Positions 1 through 6,294 of a stretch of DNA of 14,106 bases are shown here, piece after piece. The position numbers were made by a program, and so were the translations under genes. Numbering within the stretch: position 1 is the stretch's first letter; every line of letters begins with the position of its first letter. Source of the stretch: Bacillota bacterium (GTDB lineage: Bacteria; Bacillota; Clostridia; Christensenellales; SZUA-584); NCBI GenBank assembly GCA_023397655.1, contig JAEWTW010000033.1, forward strand, positions 1 to 14,106, in the 5' to 3' direction. Under the pieces are notes generated by a model. The model was not told where the DNA came from. It made no database searches and saw only the letters and a program-made list of their open reading frames with translations.

Positions 1-38
1 GGGTGCCATAGGCTATCTTTATTAACGGAGGTAACTTT

Positions 39-989
39 ATGACAGAACCAAAAGCGGCGGCACAGGAGCATGACGGCGCAAGCTATCAGCAGGGGATCAG
101 GATCACAATCTGGTGCATCATCGGCAATATCGTACTCAGCGCGCTCAAGCTGCTGGCCGGTATATTCGGGCGGAGCCAGGCGATGGTGTCCGACGCGCTG
201 CACTCCGCGTCCGACATCGTGGCAACCAGCGTGGTGCTGGTGAGCATCAAGATTGCCGGAAAGCCCGTGGACAAGGAACACCCGTACGGGCACGGCAAAG
301 CGGAATCCATTGCGGCGGCGTTTGTGGGCATCACGTTAATTTTTGCCGCTGCCATGATACTGAAGGGCATTATCGAATCTATCGCGGCGCATTCGTTTGC
401 TTCGCCGAATTATCTGGCGCTTGGTGCCGCTGTGTTGTCCATCGTCGTCAAGGAAGCGATGTATCGCGTGACGATTGCGGCGGGGAGAAAGATCGGAAGC
501 GAATCCATCATGGCGGACGCGTGGCACCACCGCTCGGACGCGTTCTCCTCCATCGGCACGTTTATCGGTATATTGGGCAGCATGACCGGACTGTGGCTGA
601 ATATCGGTTTTCTGCAGTATCTGGATCCCATTGCGGGCGCGGCGGTGGCTTGCCTGATATTCAAGGTGGCTTACGACATCATAAAACCGGCAATCAAACG
701 GTTGATGGATACGTCGCCGGAGGATGAAAAGATCACAGACATACGCAATGTGGCCGCGGGTACGGCGGGCGTGATAGCGGTGCCCCGCATCAAAGGGCGG
801 TACGTAGGCCAGCGGCTGCTGATCGATATGGAGATCGAAGTGGGCGCGGGGCTGACGGTGGAGGCCGGGCACGCGATTGCGGAGCAGGTGCGCTGCAGCG
901 TGATTGGCGCATGCGCAGAGGTGGGCGAAGTGTTCATCCACGTGGAACCGTCGGCAGTGGAGCTGACAGACGGCGGGCTCGCGATGTAA
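39..989 (+). CDS. Cation diffusion facilitator (CDF) family divalent metal exporter
   Basis: A 316-residue integral membrane protein of the CDF family, which exports Zn2+ or similar divalent cations from the cytoplasm in exchange for protons. Hydrophobic segments lie at about 22-42, 58-75, 92-113, 124-140, 168-186 and 192-212. The two metal-site signatures are visible: S-D-A-L-H-S-A-S-D (D52, H55, D59) in TM2 and A-D-A-W-H-H-R-S-D (D160, H163, D167) in TM5. The H-P-Y-G-H-G-K-A-E motif (81-89) is also typical. The tail from about 225 is the cytoplasmic ferredoxin-like regulatory domain, ending with a V-F-I-H-V-E-P strand. The start is set by GGAGGT at 27-32, six bases before the ATG. Length is normal for the family. 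The His-containing sites favour Zn, Co or Cd over Mn, but the metal cannot be fixed from sequence alone. No metal-responsive regulator is adjacent. Confidence 0.95.
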   Translation: MTEPKAAAQEHDGASYQQGIRITIWCIIGNIVLSALKLLAGIFGRSQAMVSDALHSASDIVATSVVLVSIKIAGKPVDKEHPYGHGKAESIAAAFVGITLIFAAAMILKGIIESIAAHSFASPNYLALGAAVLSIVVKEAMYRVTIAAGRKIGSESIMADAWHHRSDAFSSIGTFIGILGSMTGLWLNIGFLQYLDPIAGAAVACLIFKVAYDIIKPAIKRLMDTSPEDEKITDIRNVAAGTAGVIAVPRIKGRYVGQRLLIDMEIEVGAGLTVEAGHAIAEQVRCSVIGACAEVGEVFIHVEPSAVELTDGGLAM

Positions 990-1058
990 CGGGATGCCAA
1001 TGGCGGCTTTTTCTGAACAGAGATGACGTAGATGTTATATTTGAGAGGGCGGCAGACC

Positions 1059-1082
1059 AGCGGATCACCGCTCTTTCTTTTT
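1059..1082 (+). terminator. Possible intrinsic terminator after the CDF gene
   Basis: A 5-bp GC-rich stem (AGCGG 1059-1063 / CCGCT 1068-1072) with a 4-base loop is followed by a T-rich stretch (1073-1082). It lies 70 bases after the CDF stop and overlaps the last codons of the convergent gene. The stem is short, so the call is moderate. Confidence 0.4.
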
Positions 1083-1862
1083 AAGCCGTGTATGGTAGAA
1101 GCTGCGGTTGGGTTCCACGACTTCCAGCTCTCCTGCATCAATCATCGCGTGGAGGCGTTGCGCGTACCACCAGTCTCGCACGCCCAGCTGACCAAAGGCC
1201 ATGGCGTTGCCGATGGCGCGGACGGCGGGAAACTCACCGTCCGGCAGGTGGCGCTGCAGCATATGGTCGTAAAAGTCGGCGGGTACGGAAATCAGACGGC
1301 CGTTGACCGTTGCGCGCAGCGGCGCATTTTCGCGCATCAGTTCGTGCCAGCGGTACGTGACGGCGCGGCGCAGTGCGGGGCTGAGCGGCTGCTCCAGCGG
1401 CAGTATTTCCACTAGCAGCTCGGGTGGGACGCTCACAAGGCTGTCGTGAACGCAGATGTTTTCTCCCTGCTCGAAGTGCGGCGGCAACTTGACCGATAAG
1501 ACGGGGCCGGAGGACTCTGCCAGCAGGCTGGCGGCAAAGCAATAGCCGCAGACTTCAAAGGGGGCGTCGCTGTACCAGATGCGGACGGATTCGCCGGTTT
1601 GTGCTGCCTCTGTGACGCGGGCAAGCGCGGTTTGGTGGGAGTCCCAAAGCGCCGCGAAAGACGGCTCGTCGTCTGTGTTATCGGGACCGCGGAGTATAGA
1701 GCGCATGATGGGTTCCCGGCAGGACAGGTCGGGCAGGGCGCTGATGTCACCGATGTCCAGCTCGAGCCACAGCGATTCCACATTGCCGATATTTGCTTTG
1801 AACTTATCTTTCGCATAAACCAGCGCGGCCTTAACGCCGTCGTTAAACACCAGATCGATCAT
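1065..1862 (-). CDS. DUF1835/DUF3658-type domain protein, function unknown
   Basis: A 265-residue soluble protein with no signal peptide or membrane segment. The middle resembles DUF1835: the stretch near 94-108 contains I-W-Y-S-D-A-P-F-E-V-C-G-Y, the kind of strand-turn seen there. The C-terminal third resembles DUF3658, with R-W-H-E-L (171-175), a P-L-R-A-T-V-N-G-R-L segment, D-F-Y-D-H-M-L (196-202) and a helical end around W-W-Y-A-Q-R-L-H-A-M-I-D-A-G-E-L. Such proteins are widespread in Firmicutes and have no established biochemical role. The tail is basic (K-K-K-E-R). The start is supported by an AAGGGG ribosome binding site six bases upstream and an extended -10 promoter about 30 bases further up. 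It is a single-gene unit converging on the CDF gene. The family call is from remembered motifs, so moderately sure. Confidence 0.75.
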   Translation of the reverse strand: MIDLVFNDGVKAALVYAKDKFKANIGNVESLWLELDIGDISALPDLSCREPIMRSILRGPDNTDDEPSFAALWDSHQTALARVTEAAQTGESVRIWYSDAPFEVCGYCFAASLLAESSGPVLSVKLPPHFEQGENICVHDSLVSVPPELLVEILPLEQPLSPALRRAVTYRWHELMRENAPLRATVNGRLISVPADFYDHMLQRHLPDGEFPAVRAIGNAMAFGQLGVRDWWYAQRLHAMIDAGELEVVEPNRSFYHTRLKKKER

Positions 1863-1892
1863 ACCGGCCCCTTCCCTTTATCCGTTTGCCCG

Positions 1893-1901
1893 ATTATATC
1901 A
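1893..1901 (-). promoter_or_regulatory. Extended -10 promoter of the DUF1835-type gene
   Basis: On the minus strand the sequence reads TGaTATAAT, a perfect -10 hexamer (1893-1898) with the TGn extension (1899-1901). The expected -35 position has no good match, as is usual for extended -10 promoters. It lies about 30 bases upstream of the start codon at 1862. Confidence 0.6.
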
Positions 1902-1930
1902 TACATCTTTGGCAGATCGCTGAACGAAAC

Positions 1931-2105
1931 AGCACGTTTGTTGAATAAAGCGCGCAGCTTGTCAAAAAAGGTATTCTGTCATTCCGATGGAGCGTATGCG
2001 GCTGAGGAATCCCCTTCTACAGAGCGCAAAACGGGGGATTCCTCGCAAGCTCGGAATGACATTTAGGGGTTTATCGACAGTCTGAGCACTTTGTTGAATA
2101 AAGCG
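1931..2105. repeat. Near-identical 21/22-bp direct repeats bracketing a palindromic element
   Basis: The left copy (1931-1952) reads AGCACg then TTTGTTGAATAAAGCG. The right copy (2085-2105) is the same without the single g. The 16-bp core is identical in both (1937-1952 and 2090-2105). The two copies frame the hairpin-forming element at 1977-2061 and about 25-bp linkers on each side. The arrangement resembles a small mobile or recombination-derived repeat. The right copy also provides the -35 box of the CPBP gene promoter. Confidence 0.7.
1977..2061. repeat. MITE-like palindromic repeat with TGTCATTCCGA ends
   Basis: This is an 85-bp element with perfect 11-bp terminal inverted repeats, TGTCATTCCGA (1977-1987) and TCGGAATGACA (2051-2061). 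A second perfect inner pair is GAGGAATCCCC (2004-2014) and GGGGATTCCTC (2034-2044). The single strand can fold into a long two-part hairpin. Elements with these CATTCCGA / GAGGAATCC arms are recognisable as dispersed non-coding repeats in many bacterial genomes. It encodes no transposase. It sits between divergently oriented transcription units and would form a strong RNA structure if read through. Confidence 0.8.
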
Positions 2106-2122
2106 TAGGTGCATGGTAAAAT
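2094..2122 (+). promoter_or_regulatory. Promoter of the CPBP protease gene
   Basis: The -35 is TTGAAT (2094-2099), then a 17-base spacer and an extended -10 TGgTAAAAT with the hexamer at 2117-2122. The -35 lies inside the right-hand copy of the 16-bp direct repeat. Transcription would start near 2129, downstream of a possible GTG at 2109, which argues for translation starting at 2172. Confidence 0.6.
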
Positions 2123-2171
2123 TTTGGTGTGGCATATAAGCATTAAAAATTCACTCAAAAGGACTCAGCAG

Positions 2172-3122
2172 ATGTTCAGAAATCGTGAGGGCAAGGTTCG
2201 ATCCGGATGGAAGATCGCGTTAGTTTTGGGGGCCATTTTCGTTCTTGTTTTTATTCTCAGCATGATCCTCGGTGTGGTGATTGTATTTCAGGCAGCGCAG
2301 ATGGCTGATACACAGGAAATGACATTTGATGCAGCATATGACGCATTGTTTGACCAATGGGAGCTGCCGTTGTCCGTCATCCAGGATGTTTTGCTGATTG
2401 CGGTGTCGCTGTTTGCGTGGAGGGTGCTTTCGAAAAGGAAGCTGGCGGACATGGGGCTGGGCGGCATCAAAACGAACTGGAAGGCTTTGGCGGCGGGACT
2501 GCTGATGGGTATTGTTTCTATGACGCTCACTTTTTTGGCCATCTTGGCGACAGGCAGCGGTTATGTGGAGTCATGGTCGCCTCGTTTTTCATGGGAAGCA
2601 CTGACTTTCCTGATCGTATTTATTCTAGTGGGATTCGCGGAGGAGATATTGTCGCGGGGATATTTTATGTCGGTGCTGCGTCAGACGAAGAGCAGGTCGG
2701 CAATCCTGATTGTATCATCGGCGCTGTTCTCACTGATGCATATATTCAACGATGCGTTCAGCCTGATACCGTTCATCAATATCGCGCTGGCCGGGCTGTT
2801 GTTTGGATATATGTTCATCAAGTCGGGGAGCATCTGGATGCCCATCGGTTTTCACATCACGTGGAACTATGTGCAGGGCAATGTATTTGGCTTTCACGTC
2901 AGCGGCCTTGAGGTGCAGGGGCTGATCACGACGCAATATGTGCAGGACAATATCATCAACGGCGGCGCTTTCGGGCCCGAGGGCGGCGTGGCAGTCACCG
3001 TGTTGTTGCTGCTGAGCTTTCTGTTCGTGCGTTGGTATTACCGGAAGAGCCGGTTTGACTTTCTGTCGATGGATGGAGAGGCCGCGGCGGATGGCGGCAG
3101 TCAGACTGTGACTTTGGCTTGA
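2172..3122 (+). CDS. CPBP (CAAX/bacteriocin-processing, Abi) family intramembrane metalloprotease
   Basis: A 316-residue polytopic membrane protein of the CPBP/Abi family of presumed zinc intramembrane proteases, related to the eukaryotic CAAX prenyl protease Rce1. Bacterial members are linked to bacteriocin self-immunity, peptide maturation or unknown roles. The three family motifs are present: E-E-I-L-S-R-G (glutamates at 157-158, arginine 162), F-S-L-M-H, and H-I-T-W-N. Hydrophobic segments run through the protein, starting at about 14-38 and ending with a TM near 285-300. A GTG upstream (2109) would add 21 residues, but the -10 box lies after it, and AAAGGA precedes the ATG at 2172, so 2172 is preferred. 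No bacteriocin gene is visible nearby, so the substrate is unknown. The next gene starts 52 bases on with its own promoter. Confidence 0.9.
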   Translation: MFRNREGKVRSGWKIALVLGAIFVLVFILSMILGVVIVFQAAQMADTQEMTFDAAYDALFDQWELPLSVIQDVLLIAVSLFAWRVLSKRKLADMGLGGIKTNWKALAAGLLMGIVSMTLTFLAILATGSGYVESWSPRFSWEALTFLIVFILVGFAEEILSRGYFMSVLRQTKSRSAILIVSSALFSLMHIFNDAFSLIPFINIALAGLLFGYMFIKSGSIWMPIGFHITWNYVQGNVFGFHVSGLEVQGLITTQYVQDNIINGGAFGPEGGVAVTVLLLLSFLFVRWYYRKSRFDFLSMDGEAAADGGSQTVTLA

Positions 3123-3147
3123 ATTGCGGCGGCGGGCATATTATAAT
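3119..3147 (+). promoter_or_regulatory. Strong promoter of the aminotransferase gene, overlapping the CPBP stop codon
   Basis: The -35 is TTGAAT (3119-3124) and the -10 is a perfect TATAAT (3142-3147), separated by an ideal 17 bases. The TGA stop of the preceding gene lies inside the -35 box. The start codon at 3175 is about 20 bases after the predicted transcription start, leaving a short leader with GGGGAG. Confidence 0.7.
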
Positions 3148-3174
3148 CGACAAAACAGCGTTAGGGGAGAGTCT

Positions 3175-4344
3175 ATGGAATTCGCAAAAAGATTGGACAA
3201 TGTGACCGGCAGCGCGATCCGCGCGATATTTGCGCTGCTCGGACAGCCGGGTATGATATCGTTCGCGGGCGGTAATCCCGCACCGGAGAGCTTTCCGTCG
3301 GAGGACATTGCGCAGATCGCCGCGGACCTCATCCGCGACAACGGCTGCTGCATACTGCAGTACGGCGGCACGCCGGGTATTGCCCACCTGAAGGAGACGG
3401 TGCTGGGCATGGTGGAAAAGCGCGGCATCAAGGCAAACCCGGAGGAGATCATCATCACGTCCGGCTCGACGCAGGGCATCGGCCTCGCGGCCAAAACATT
3501 GTGCAACCCGGGCGATGTGATACTCACCGAATCCCCCACGTTTTTGGGTGCGCTGCAGACGTTTCTGACATATGAAGCGGATGTGAAGGGCGTGGATATG
3601 GACGAGGATGGCATGATCGTGGACGCGCTGGAGGAGAAGATACTCAAATATCGTCCCAAGTTTGTGTATACGATACCCACGTTCCAGAACCCGTCCGGTC
3701 GCACGATGCCGGTTGACCGCCGCAAAAAGCTGCTGGACATATGCGCGAAGCATGGTGTGCTGGTGCTGGAGGACGACCCGTACTGCGACCTCAGATATTC
3801 GGGAGAGCCGGTGCCGCCCATCAAGAGCTTTGACGACGGCGGGCATGTGATATATCTCCTCAGCTTTTCCAAGATCATATCGCCGGGGCTGCGCGTGGGA
3901 GCGGCGATTGCGGACAAGCGCATCATCGAGAAGTACAACATCTGCAAGCAGGGCGAGGACCTGCATACCGCCAACCTTTCCCAGGAAATAGTGGAGGCGT
4001 ACATGAAGTCCGGCAAGGTGGAAGCACATATCGAATCGATATGTGCGGACTACCGTAAAAAGAGGGACGCAATGCTGGGCAAGCTGGCGCAGTTCCCAAC
4101 GGGCGTGTCATACACGAAACCGGATGGCGGGCTGTTCATCTGGGCGAGCCTGCCCGAGGGTGTGAGCGCGCTGGACGTTTTCAAGCAGAGCGTGGACGCG
4201 GGCGTGGCGTTCGTGCCGGGCACGCACTTTTATCCTGAAGGCGGGCATGAAAACACGTTCCGGCTCAACTTCTCGATGGCGTCGGAGGAGCAGATCGACA
4301 AGGGCATGGACATACTGAAAAGCGTGATAGAGAAGAACCTTTAA
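3175..4344 (+). CDS. PLP-dependent class I/II aminotransferase (2-aminoadipate aminotransferase/LysN-like)
   Basis: A 389-residue cytoplasmic fold-type I aminotransferase. Key residues are visible: N172 in P-T-F-Q-N-P-S-G, D200 and Y203 in L-E-D-D-P-Y (PLP ring contacts), catalytic K233 in S-F-S-K-I-I-S-P-G-L-R-V-G, and the substrate-carboxylate arginine R363 in T-F-R-L-N-F. S-G-S-T-Q-G (96-101) binds the phosphate. The pattern and length match the LysN/Aro8-like group that transaminates 2-aminoadipate, aromatic or branched amino acids. Substrate range in this group is broad and not predictable from motifs. The reading frame extends upstream through a TTG at 3124, but the promoter -10 and the GGGGAG ribosome binding site place the start at ATG 3175. 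It is followed by a strong bidirectional terminator. Nothing adjacent pins down a pathway. Confidence 0.92.
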   Translation: MEFAKRLDNVTGSAIRAIFALLGQPGMISFAGGNPAPESFPSEDIAQIAADLIRDNGCCILQYGGTPGIAHLKETVLGMVEKRGIKANPEEIIITSGSTQGIGLAAKTLCNPGDVILTESPTFLGALQTFLTYEADVKGVDMDEDGMIVDALEEKILKYRPKFVYTIPTFQNPSGRTMPVDRRKKLLDICAKHGVLVLEDDPYCDLRYSGEPVPPIKSFDDGGHVIYLLSFSKIISPGLRVGAAIADKRIIEKYNICKQGEDLHTANLSQEIVEAYMKSGKVEAHIESICADYRKKRDAMLGKLAQFPTGVSYTKPDGGLFIWASLPEGVSALDVFKQSVDAGVAFVPGTHFYPEGGHENTFRLNFSMASEEQIDKGMDILKSVIEKNL

Positions 4345-4385
4345 GCAGCAAGCGGCATAACTGCATGCTGAAAAGGAAAAACAGC

Positions 4386-4417
4386 AGGCTTCATCGGATT
4401 TTTGATGAAGCCTGTTT
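4386..4417. terminator. Bidirectional intrinsic terminator between convergent genes
   Basis: A perfect 10-bp stem (AGGCTTCATC 4386-4395 / GATGAAGCCT 4404-4413) is followed by a T-rich run on the plus strand (GTTTCTTT). On the minus strand it is followed by GCTGTTTTTCC. It ends the aminotransferase on one side and the methyltransferase on the other. Confidence 0.85.
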
Positions 4418-4428
4418 CTTTGCCAGTG

Positions 4429-5232
4429 TCATCTGTATACGTAGGCCTTCAGGCTGAACGTCATCGGAAATTTGTCTTTGTTGTACTCATAATGAAACAA
4501 GCCGGTTTGCGGGTCTGATTTCATCACGCCATGGCCTGAATCGAAGAAGCTTTCGGTAAACTCATGAAAATACTCGATATGCATGCCATTCCTGGCAAGG
4601 CTGTTGATGATGTCTGAGACGGTGTGCATCCAGGAATAGGCCTTGATCGGCTTCCCTTCTTCGGAGGGGTAACCGCCCAGCGAATCGGATTCGTCGGGCG
4701 ATTTGCCGAAATAGGGATATTTAATATCGTAAATTCCGTTGTCAATCTTCTGCTCGTCAAAGCAGAAAAAGAAAGGATGCGAGTCAAATACGTATAATTG
4801 GCCGCCGTCAGTAAGCAGCTCTCTGATCGTTTTTCCCCAGACATCCAGATCCGGAAGCCAGGTCAGAACACCTTCGGTGGTAAACACCAGATCATATTTT
4901 TCCTTGTGGGCTTCCGACAGCGTCATGATGTCCGATTCGATAAACCGGATATTCGTGGTTCCCAATTCCTTCGCCAGCTTTGCGGCATAGAAAACATTGT
5001 CCTTTGAGATGTCCACTCCGGTGACGTCAGCCCCCATGCCGGACAGCAATATCGAATCCGCACCGGTGTTGCACTGGAGATGGATCACCCTTTTGCCCGA
5101 AATATCGCCTATTTCTTTGGATATATGCGCGTTCAGGAAATGCCTGCCCGTGGTCAGATGTTCTTTGAATCGGTTATATTGGCTTTCGGCGATTGCGCTC
5201 CATGATTCGCTGTTGGAATTTATTTTTCCCAT
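4429..5232 (-). CDS. Class I SAM-dependent methyltransferase
   Basis: A 267-residue soluble methyltransferase with a Rossmann-like core. Motif I is V-I-H-L-Q-C-N-T-G (49-57), where the usual second glycine-rich turn is C-N-T-G. The acidic residue closing strand 2 is D74 in V-T-G-V-D-I-S. E-S-D-I-M-T-L (about 99-105) is the adenine-contact loop, and Y-D-L-V-F-T-T-E-G-V-L-T-W-L (113-126) is strand 4 with the following helix. The C-terminal part, rich in Phe, Tyr and His (S-H-P-F-F-F, Y-S-W-M-H, H-E-F), probably forms the acceptor site. Such stand-alone enzymes methylate small molecules, but the acceptor cannot be read here. The start at 5232 has AGGTGA upstream at good distance. It stands alone, with a terminator downstream and nearly 190 bases to the next gene upstream. 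Confidence 0.88.
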   Translation of the reverse strand: MGKINSNSESWSAIAESQYNRFKEHLTTGRHFLNAHISKEIGDISGKRVIHLQCNTGADSILLSGMGADVTGVDISKDNVFYAAKLAKELGTTNIRFIESDIMTLSEAHKEKYDLVFTTEGVLTWLPDLDVWGKTIRELLTDGGQLYVFDSHPFFFCFDEQKIDNGIYDIKYPYFGKSPDESDSLGGYPSEEGKPIKAYSWMHTVSDIINSLARNGMHIEYFHEFTESFFDSGHGVMKSDPQTGLFHYEYNKDKFPMTFSLKAYVYR

Positions 5233-5418
5233 TTTTGCTCACCTGCCTTGGATTCACTTTACTATATAAACGCAAAGACGCCAACAGAATATTGAGAAGC
5301 TACGGCTATAGTTAGCATATTGACTCTGGGCCTCGCTGTCGCAAGTCGTGCCGGTGTACCCGTTACACCCCGCGGAATAATCAGGACTGCCGTTCACCAA
5401 GGCGGGAGCTCGGACAAC
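5233..5418. other. Intergenic region with stem-loops and an in-frame open stretch after the lipoprotein stop
   Basis: No recognised gene. On the minus strand, frame-continuous with the small lipoprotein after its TGA, 54 codons stay open (5418-5257). They are rich in Cys, Tyr, Ser, Gly and Asn, with several C and Y residues around a G-C-N-G-Y-T-G-T-T-C stretch. The plus strand is also open from 5296 to about 5475. Two hairpins are visible: TCGGACA (5410-5416) / TGTCCGA (5427-5433), with the lipoprotein stop codon in its loop, and GGTGTA (5353-5358) / TACACC (5364-5369). Neither has a T-run, so neither is a clear terminator. A weak promoter for the methyltransferase may be TATAGT (5261-5266, minus) with TTCTGT at 5284-5289. 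It could be a decayed gene tail or a dispersed repeat. Confidence 0.4.
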
Positions 5419-6090
5419 TCAAAGGCTGTCCGAACCGCCGTTTCTATTACCGCCGAGGCCGCTCATACCGCCTGACGGTTCTACCGTGATGGCCGTGGCG
5501 GTATCGCCGGACAGCGTAACTGAAATGATATCGCCCACCTTGAGGTCGGAAAGCGAGCCTGCCGTGGGCGTCTGCTGCTTATCGGTGTTTGCCGCATCCG
5601 CGCTGCTGCTATCCTCCGGGCTGCCGGGTGCACCGTTCATGCCACGCCATGCCGCCAGTGTGATCACCGTGCTGTCCGTGATTGTAATGGTCATTTCCTC
5701 ACCCGATGTGGTAAAGCCCATGCCGCCTCCCAGCCCGTCGCCGCTTGGCTGTTCGCTGCCGGTTAAACCGCTGTCGCCGGACGGGGGCTGCGGCCTGCCG
5801 GACGCATCGTTGTCACCGGCGGTGGCAGAAGCGGTGGCATCTGCGCCGTCGCCGGCCTCTGCCTGACCGTTCGGAGCTTCGCCGTCCGGCCTTTCCGGCC
5901 TGCCGTTTAGCGTACCGAGCGCCAGCGTGATCTGATTGCCGTTGATCGCGGTGATCTGTCCTACGATGGCACCACATGTTTTGCTGTCTGTTGTATCCGT
6001 GCCTGTGGACGGGATCTGGCTTTGGCAGCCTGCGAGCACCGAGAGCGCTGCCAGCAGGCACAGCGTCCATACAACTATTTTTTTGGTCAA
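5419..6090 (-). CDS. Small secreted lipoprotein with low-complexity linker (DUF5666-like strands), TTG start
   Basis: A predicted 223-residue lipoprotein. The start is TTG at 6088-6090, eight bases after a strong GGAGG (6099-6103). The ATG-initiated extension to 6231 would place an unlikely leader before the signal and run into the upstream terminator. After K-K come a hydrophobic stretch (5-20) and a lipobox L-A-G-C with the lipidated cysteine at 22. The mature part begins with a strand pair, G-A-I-V-G-Q-I-T-A-I-N-G-N-Q-I-T-L (about 40-56). A long Gly/Asp/Ala/Ser/Pro-rich acidic segment follows (60-125), then M-T-I-T-I-T-D-S-T-V-I-T-L and a final D-L-K-V-G-D-I-I-S-V-T-L. This repeated pattern of short beta strands is like DUF5666/OB-type extracellular domains whose ligand is unknown. 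It is a single gene, and its role is not known. Confidence 0.75.
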   Translation of the reverse strand: MTKKIVVWTLCLLAALSVLAGCQSQIPSTGTDTTDSKTCGAIVGQITAINGNQITLALGTLNGRPERPDGEAPNGQAEAGDGADATASATAGDNDASGRPQPPSGDSGLTGSEQPSGDGLGGGMGFTTSGEEMTITITDSTVITLAAWRGMNGAPGSPEDSSSADAANTDKQQTPTAGSLSDLKVGDIISVTLSGDTATAITVEPSGGMSGLGGNRNGGSDSL

Positions 6091-6182
6091 TTTCTTCACC
6101 TCCAGATAAATTTGACTTTGTATAACGTATTTTAAACAGCGACATTTACGGGAACATGTTATGAATATGAATGAACTGTAAA

Positions 6183-6215
6183 AGCAGAAAAAACCGCCGG
6201 GATTGAATCCGGCGG
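6183..6215 (-). terminator. Intrinsic terminator of the GH30 gene
   Basis: On the minus strand the arms are CCGCCGG (6215-6209) and CCGGCGG (6200-6194), a perfect 7-bp stem followed by a run of six T and further T-rich sequence. It lies about 80 bases after the GH30 stop and upstream of the lipoprotein gene, so the two are probably transcribed separately. Confidence 0.85.
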
Positions 6216-6294
6216 ATAAAGATGAAGTCATACACAGGGAAGATTATCAGCTGGGAGAGGCAGAATGCTCAGGCGGCATTCCGCAGTATGCAAG

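Noticed and set aside
2995..4029. Minus-strand frames of 344 and 291 codons within the aminotransferase region (also 3141-4016)
   Set aside because: Both lie antisense to a gene with complete aminotransferase motifs and have no promoter or ribosome binding site.
5244..5440. Possible diversity-generating retroelement variable or template repeat downstream of the lipoprotein
   Set aside because: No second copy with adenine-specific differences and no reverse transcriptase or accessory gene in the window.
6091..6231. ATG-initiated extension of the small lipoprotein to 6231
   Set aside because: It would place 47 residues before the signal peptide and start inside the upstream terminator. The TTG at 6090 has a strong GGAGG at ideal distance.
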